From Candidatus Altimarinota bacterium (GTDB lineage: Bacteria; Patescibacteriota; Gracilibacteria; UBA4473), in the NCBI GenBank assembly GCA_018401175.1, contig JAGYLK010000037.1, positions 1 through 9,445 of the forward strand: 9,445 nt of DNA. Direction: 5' to 3'. The position numbers and the translations under genes were made by a program. Each line of letters begins with the position of its first letter. The stretch's first letter is position 1. The notes beneath the pieces are model-generated. The model saw only the letters and a program-made list of their open reading frames with translations, was not told the DNA's origin and did not search any database. Shown here piece after piece: positions 6,781-9,445 of this stretch.

Positions 6781-7218
6781 TTAGACTTCTGGTTCAAGTC
6801 CCATGCGTTTTGCCGTTCCAGCAACTATTTTTACTGCGGCATCCATATCATTTGCGTTGAGGTCTTGCATTTTTTGTGATGCAACTGACTCAAGTTGTTT
6901 TCGAGTAATTTTTCCTATTTTTTCCGTATTTGGTTTCCCAGATCCTTTTTTGATTCCGAGTTCTTTTTTAATAAGCGCTGAAGTCAATGGAGTTTTGAAT
7001 TCAAGTTCAAAGGATTTATCCTCAAAAACATAACAGATAACAGGAACGACAAGTCCAGAACCTTTCATTTCAGCAGTTCCGTCATTGTATGCAACACAAA
7101 ACTGTTGAATATTTACTCCATATTGTCCCAAAATTGGTCCTACGGGAGGAGCTGGAGTAGCCGCACCAGCAGCGAGCTGGATTTTGAATTTTGATACGAA
7201 TGGTTTTTTTGGTGCCAT
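6781..7218 (-). CDS. rplK: Large ribosomal subunit protein L11 (uL11)
   Basis: The product is a 145-residue L11, which binds the GTPase-associated centre of 23S rRNA, forms the base of the L7/L12 stalk and takes part in factor binding and the stringent response. The N-terminal domain (about 1-72) has the proline-rich PAPPVGPILGQYGVNI (22-37), the region contacted by thiostrepton in other bacteria. The C-terminal RNA-binding domain (about 75-145) has KIGKITRKQL, QKMQDLNAND and IVAGTAKRMG. The length is a few residues above the usual 141, with a short GLEPEV tail. The start is ATG 7216-7218, 42 bases after the nusG stop; the gap is A/T-rich with no Shine-Dalgarno sequence. The gene lies in the conserved nusG-rplK-rplA order, and the stop is TAA. 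Confidence 0.98.
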   Translation of the reverse strand: MAPKKPFVSKFKIQLAAGAATPAPPVGPILGQYGVNIQQFCVAYNDGTAEMKGSGLVVPVICYVFEDKSFELEFKTPLTSALIKKELGIKKGSGKPNTEKIGKITRKQLESVASQKMQDLNANDMDAAVKIVAGTAKRMGLEPEV

Positions 7219-7260
7219 GATGTTTAAATTTTAAAAAGGGTGAAGCGCTTTGTGCGTAAT

Positions 7261-7809
7261 TTACATTTTTTTAATGACCTGTTCGAAATCAAGTTCAACA
7301 GGTGTTTCTCGATCAAAAATAGACACCATGACAGTGACTTTTCCTTTTGATTTATTTACTTCAGAAATAGTCCCATCATAGTTTGCAAAAGGACCTTCTT
7401 TTATCTGAACGAGATCTCCCTCATTCAACTTAATATCAGTTGTTGGTGTATCTTCTCCCATTCTTCGCTGGATAAGCCCAAATTCCTCTGGTAATACTGG
7501 AACGGGAATATTCCCCGACCCAACGAACCCGGTTACATTCGGAGTGTTTCGAACCATAAACCATGATGCGTCTGTCACGATCATATCTACGAGTACGTAT
7601 CCAGAAAATAAATTTCGCTCAGAAATAACGCGCTTTCCGTTTTTTATAGAAGCAACTTTTTCCTTTGGAACTAAAATTTCAAACACATGATCCTGCATAT
7701 TCATAGATTCCACTCGGTGTTCAATGGCACGTTTAACATTGTCCTCATATCCAGAGTACGTATGAATGGCATACCAGTTTCGTCCGGCGGAAAGATCTTG
7801 TCGAGACAT
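7261..7809 (-). CDS. nusG: Transcription elongation/termination factor NusG
   Basis: The product is a 182-residue NusG, which binds the clamp of RNA polymerase through its NGN domain and recruits partners such as Rho or S10 through its KOW domain, coupling transcription with translation. The NGN domain starts with NWYAIHTYSGYE (11-22) and contains LFSGYVLVDM (67-76) and VRNTPNVTGFVG (86-97). The KOW domain begins with EGDLVQIKEGPFANYDG (130-146) and ends with the usual ETPVELDFEQVIKKM. It is full length with no insertion. The start is ATG 7807-7809, only six bases after the secE stop, so the two are co-transcribed and possibly translationally coupled. No Shine-Dalgarno sequence is visible. 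Confidence 0.98.
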   Translation of the reverse strand: MSRQDLSAGRNWYAIHTYSGYEDNVKRAIEHRVESMNMQDHVFEILVPKEKVASIKNGKRVISERNLFSGYVLVDMIVTDASWFMVRNTPNVTGFVGSGNIPVPVLPEEFGLIQRRMGEDTPTTDIKLNEGDLVQIKEGPFANYDGTISEVNKSKGKVTVMVSIFDRETPVELDFEQVIKKM

Positions 7810-7815
7810 GTGTAT

Positions 7816-7992
7816 TTATTTATTGAGAAGAAATAATACCGCCTCATTGAGAGAATAGTCCACAAAAGAAAGACCGAATCCCACGAGAAGCATTATGGTA
7901 AGCACGGTAATCGCTGCGGCAGTAGCTTGGTTTTTTGTTGGCCACGTTACTGCGTGAAGCTCATGAATACGATCATTAAGAAACTTGTTCAT
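7816..7992 (-). CDS. secE: Preprotein translocase subunit SecE (short form)
   Basis: This is a 58-residue protein I read directly from the minus strand between nusG and dnaX. It begins MNKFLNDRIHELHAVTWPTK. The amphipathic helix with the E-L-x-x-V-x-W-P-T signature is diagnostic of SecE. A single TM helix follows at about 25-45 (Ala/Ile/Val/Leu-rich) and then VDYSLNEAVLFLLNK, where the Asp after the helix is also typical. SecE clamps SecY in the protein-export channel of the inner membrane. The single-TM form is the common one outside enterobacteria. The start is ATG 7990-7992 and the stop TAA, six bases before nusG. The position directly before nusG is conserved across bacteria and supports the call. 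Confidence 0.95.
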   Translation of the reverse strand: MNKFLNDRIHELHAVTWPTKNQATAAAITVLTIMLLVGFGLSFVDYSLNEAVLFLLNK

Positions 7993-8013
7993 TGCAGGAA
8001 ATAATTCTTGGAC

Positions 8014-8041
8014 ATTGTGTTTATTTTAGCGGGTTTGTCAA
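8014..8041 (-). promoter_or_regulatory. Promoter of the secE-nusG-rplK-rplA operon
   Basis: On the minus strand, a perfect -35 box TTGACA (8041-8036) is followed after 16 bases by CACAAT (8019-8014), with four of six -10 matches. The predicted start near 8007 leaves about 15 bases before the secE ATG. A weaker second candidate lies just upstream, with TTGACT at 8078-8073 and TATGAA 16 bases later. The 148-base gap between dnaX and secE holds these and no gene or tRNA that I can see. Confidence 0.5.
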
Positions 8042-8140
8042 AAGTTTTTGTTCATATCCATTGTATTAAACGAGTCAAAAAGATTACAGATTGAAAACGA
8101 GTTGAAGTTCACGGTTTAAAAATGAACGTTTTTGATCTCC

Positions 8141-9445
8141 CTAAAATTGTAAATCGTTTACTGTAGCGGGCATCTCTTCTGCTTTTTTTTCGTTTATTGG
8201 TTGATTTTTTGCACGAAAAGAAACTTCTTCAATGGAAATACCTAGTTTTTCTGAGAGAGTGTGTTGAAGTTTTAATTCAATTTTTGCCCGAAGTAATTGA
8301 TCCACATGAAATTGCGAATCAGCAATGAAACAGATCTTTTTTCCCTCAATTTGTGGTTTCATGAGAAGAAGAGATTTTTTTGCAAAGGTGGGGAATCCTG
8401 CCGTTTCTATACCTACTTTTATTTCTTCAGTGATTCGGGTCGGAGTGAGCTCATTTGAGGAACGAGAGTGCGGTTCTTTATTTTTTGCTTCAAGAGGAGG
8501 AACCGTTTGTATTTTTTGAAGAGTATTTTGTGGGGGAGTATCGTCAAAAATGAATTCAGAATCTTTTCTTGGGGCGACTTCTTTTTTATTTTCAACGGGA
8601 GTTTTGGCGTGAATAATTGGTTTGGGAGAAGAAAGTTCGGTCAATGTTTGAAAATCCGAACAGAGTTTCAAAACGGCAATTTCCAAGGGAAGTTCTACGA
8701 GAGGGGAGGTACGAAATCGAGTAAGAGCGTGTTCGATTGCTTCAATTTGATCTATTAATTGTGAGAGTTCTCGCTTTTTATCAAGCGAGTTGTACATTTT
8801 TTCTCGAAGAAAATTTAAAAAATCATGTCCAAAAGATCGAAAATCTCCACCTCGTTGATTGATGTCTTTTAATACGCAAAAAGCATTATCAACATTTTTT
8901 TCCTCAAGTGCAGTATAAAAAGATTCCAATTGATCAGTAGAAGAAATGCCGAGTGATTTTCGTACCGCCTCAGCATCAAATTTCCCCTCAGTTTCGGCCG
9001 CTAATTGTTCCAATAAACCAATGGCATCGCGCAATCCGCCTTCTGCTTTTCGGGCAATCAGGGTGAGCGATTCGGTATCTGTCTGAAAGGATTCTTGTTG
9101 GCAAATATACGCTATGCGTTCCGTAAGTTGTTCGAGAGAAAATCGTCCAAAGGTGAAGGTTTGACATCGAGAAACAATGGTTTCTGGCACTTTATCAAAT
9201 TCAGTGGTAGCAAGAATAAAGAACGCATGTGAAGGTGGTTCTTCAAGTGTTTTAAGCAATGCGTTAAATGCGCCTTTGGACAACATATGAACCTCATCGA
9301 TAATATAAATTTTTCGTTTTGCCATATTCGGCATAAAGTTCGCCTTTTCTCGCAAATCACGAATATTATCAACGCCCGTGTGACTCGCTGCATCAATTTC
9401 AATGACGTCTACGAGAGACCCATCGGCGGTACTTTTGCAAATGGG
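8141..9445 (-). CDS. dnaX: DNA polymerase III subunit gamma/tau (5' end outside window)
   Basis: The frame runs off the right edge, so the Walker A region and the first cysteines of the zinc module are missing; 434 residues are visible. DnaX is the ATPase of the clamp loader that opens and loads the beta sliding clamp and, as tau, links polymerases to the helicase. Visible landmarks in order are the last zinc-module cysteine (ICKS), the DVIEIDAASHTGVDNIRDLR segment, Walker B/DExx box YIIDEVHMLS, FNALLKTLEEPP, sensor 1 LATTEFDKVP, and SRCQTF with the arginine-finger SRC. The sensor 2-like segment GGLRDAIGLLEQL and the domain III helices follow. A low-complexity linker (Lys/Pro/Glu-rich) then leads to a short tau-like C-terminal domain ending in VNDLQF. 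A TTG at 9355 is not a true start, since conserved residues continue upstream of it. The stop is TAG, 148 bases before secE on the same strand. Confidence 0.97.
   Translation of the reverse strand, partial: PICKSTADGSLVDVIEIDAASHTGVDNIRDLREKANFMPNMAKRKIYIIDEVHMLSKGAFNALLKTLEEPPSHAFFILATTEFDKVPETIVSRCQTFTFGRFSLEQLTERIAYICQQESFQTDTESLTLIARKAEGGLRDAIGLLEQLAAETEGKFDAEAVRKSLGISSTDQLESFYTALEEKNVDNAFCVLKDINQRGGDFRSFGHDFLNFLREKMYNSLDKKRELSQLIDQIEAIEHALTRFRTSPLVELPLEIAVLKLCSDFQTLTELSSPKPIIHAKTPVENKKEVAPRKDSEFIFDDTPPQNTLQKIQTVPPLEAKNKEPHSRSSNELTPTRITEEIKVGIETAGFPTFAKKSLLLMKPQIEGKKICFIADSQFHVDQLLRAKIELKLQHTLSEKLGISIEEVSFRAKNQPINEKKAEEMPATVNDLQF

Noticed and set aside
6717..6824. N-terminal extension of rplA by 36 residues from an upstream in-frame start
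   Set aside because: It overlaps the rplK 3' end, has no L1 similarity and would translate through the structured L1-like element; MAKQSKALRA is a normal L1 start.
7993..8140. Possible tRNA gene between dnaX and secE, as tRNA-Trp is often found before secE
   Set aside because: I could not find a cloverleaf, a T-loop motif or a CCA end in this A/T-rich gap; only promoter-like boxes are visible.
9112..9402. 96-residue minus-strand frame overlapping dnaX
   Set aside because: It is an alternate frame of the conserved DnaX ATPase core and has no independent support.

Overview
This window looks like chromosomal DNA from an AT-rich bacterium with a small, compact gene style, most like a member of the Candidate Phyla Radiation or a similar uncultured lineage. 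A Peregrinibacteria-like host is my inference, not something the sequence proves. Housekeeping genes here (secE, nusG, rplK, rplA, dnaX) are clearly bacterial. They are translated intact with the standard code: no in-frame TGA occurs in any of them or in the very long reading frame on the left, which argues against lineages that read TGA as glycine. None of the seven gene starts inside the window has a recognisable Shine-Dalgarno sequence; the bases before the starts are mostly A/T-rich.

Left part (1-4355, + strand): the 3' portion of a very large gene that is already open at the window edge. At least 1450 residues are visible. They form a long charged coiled-coil section, a proline-rich section with prolines every third residue, a lone FG-GAP-like Asp-rich calcium-type loop, and several beta-rich modules at the C-terminus. 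It is best read as a giant, probably surface-exposed, structural protein of unknown function.

Middle (4356-5501, + strand): a 199-residue TPR protein and a 102-residue thioredoxin, each with its own candidate promoter. The thioredoxin is followed by a strong hairpin terminator. Convergent to it on the minus strand is a 129-residue two-TM membrane protein I do not recognise (5512-5901), with its own promoter.

Right part (5981-9445, - strand): a secE-nusG-rplK-rplA cluster transcribed right to left from a promoter at about 8014-8041 and closed by a near-perfect hairpin terminator right after rplA. The usual continuation (rplJ-rplL-rpoB-rpoC) is therefore not in this transcript. The 64-base gap between rplK and rplA holds an RNA fold that closely resembles the L1-binding site of 23S rRNA, a probable L1 autoregulatory element placed directly before the rplA start. 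Upstream of secE lies the 3' part of dnaX (DNA polymerase III gamma/tau), running off the right edge. No tRNA, rRNA, CRISPR array, insertion sequence or phage gene is visible. There is no gene-free stretch over 300 bases. The candidate novelties are the giant protein, the L1-like leader, the lack of Shine-Dalgarno sequences and the small membrane protein; I do not see an evident new multi-gene system such as a defence island.
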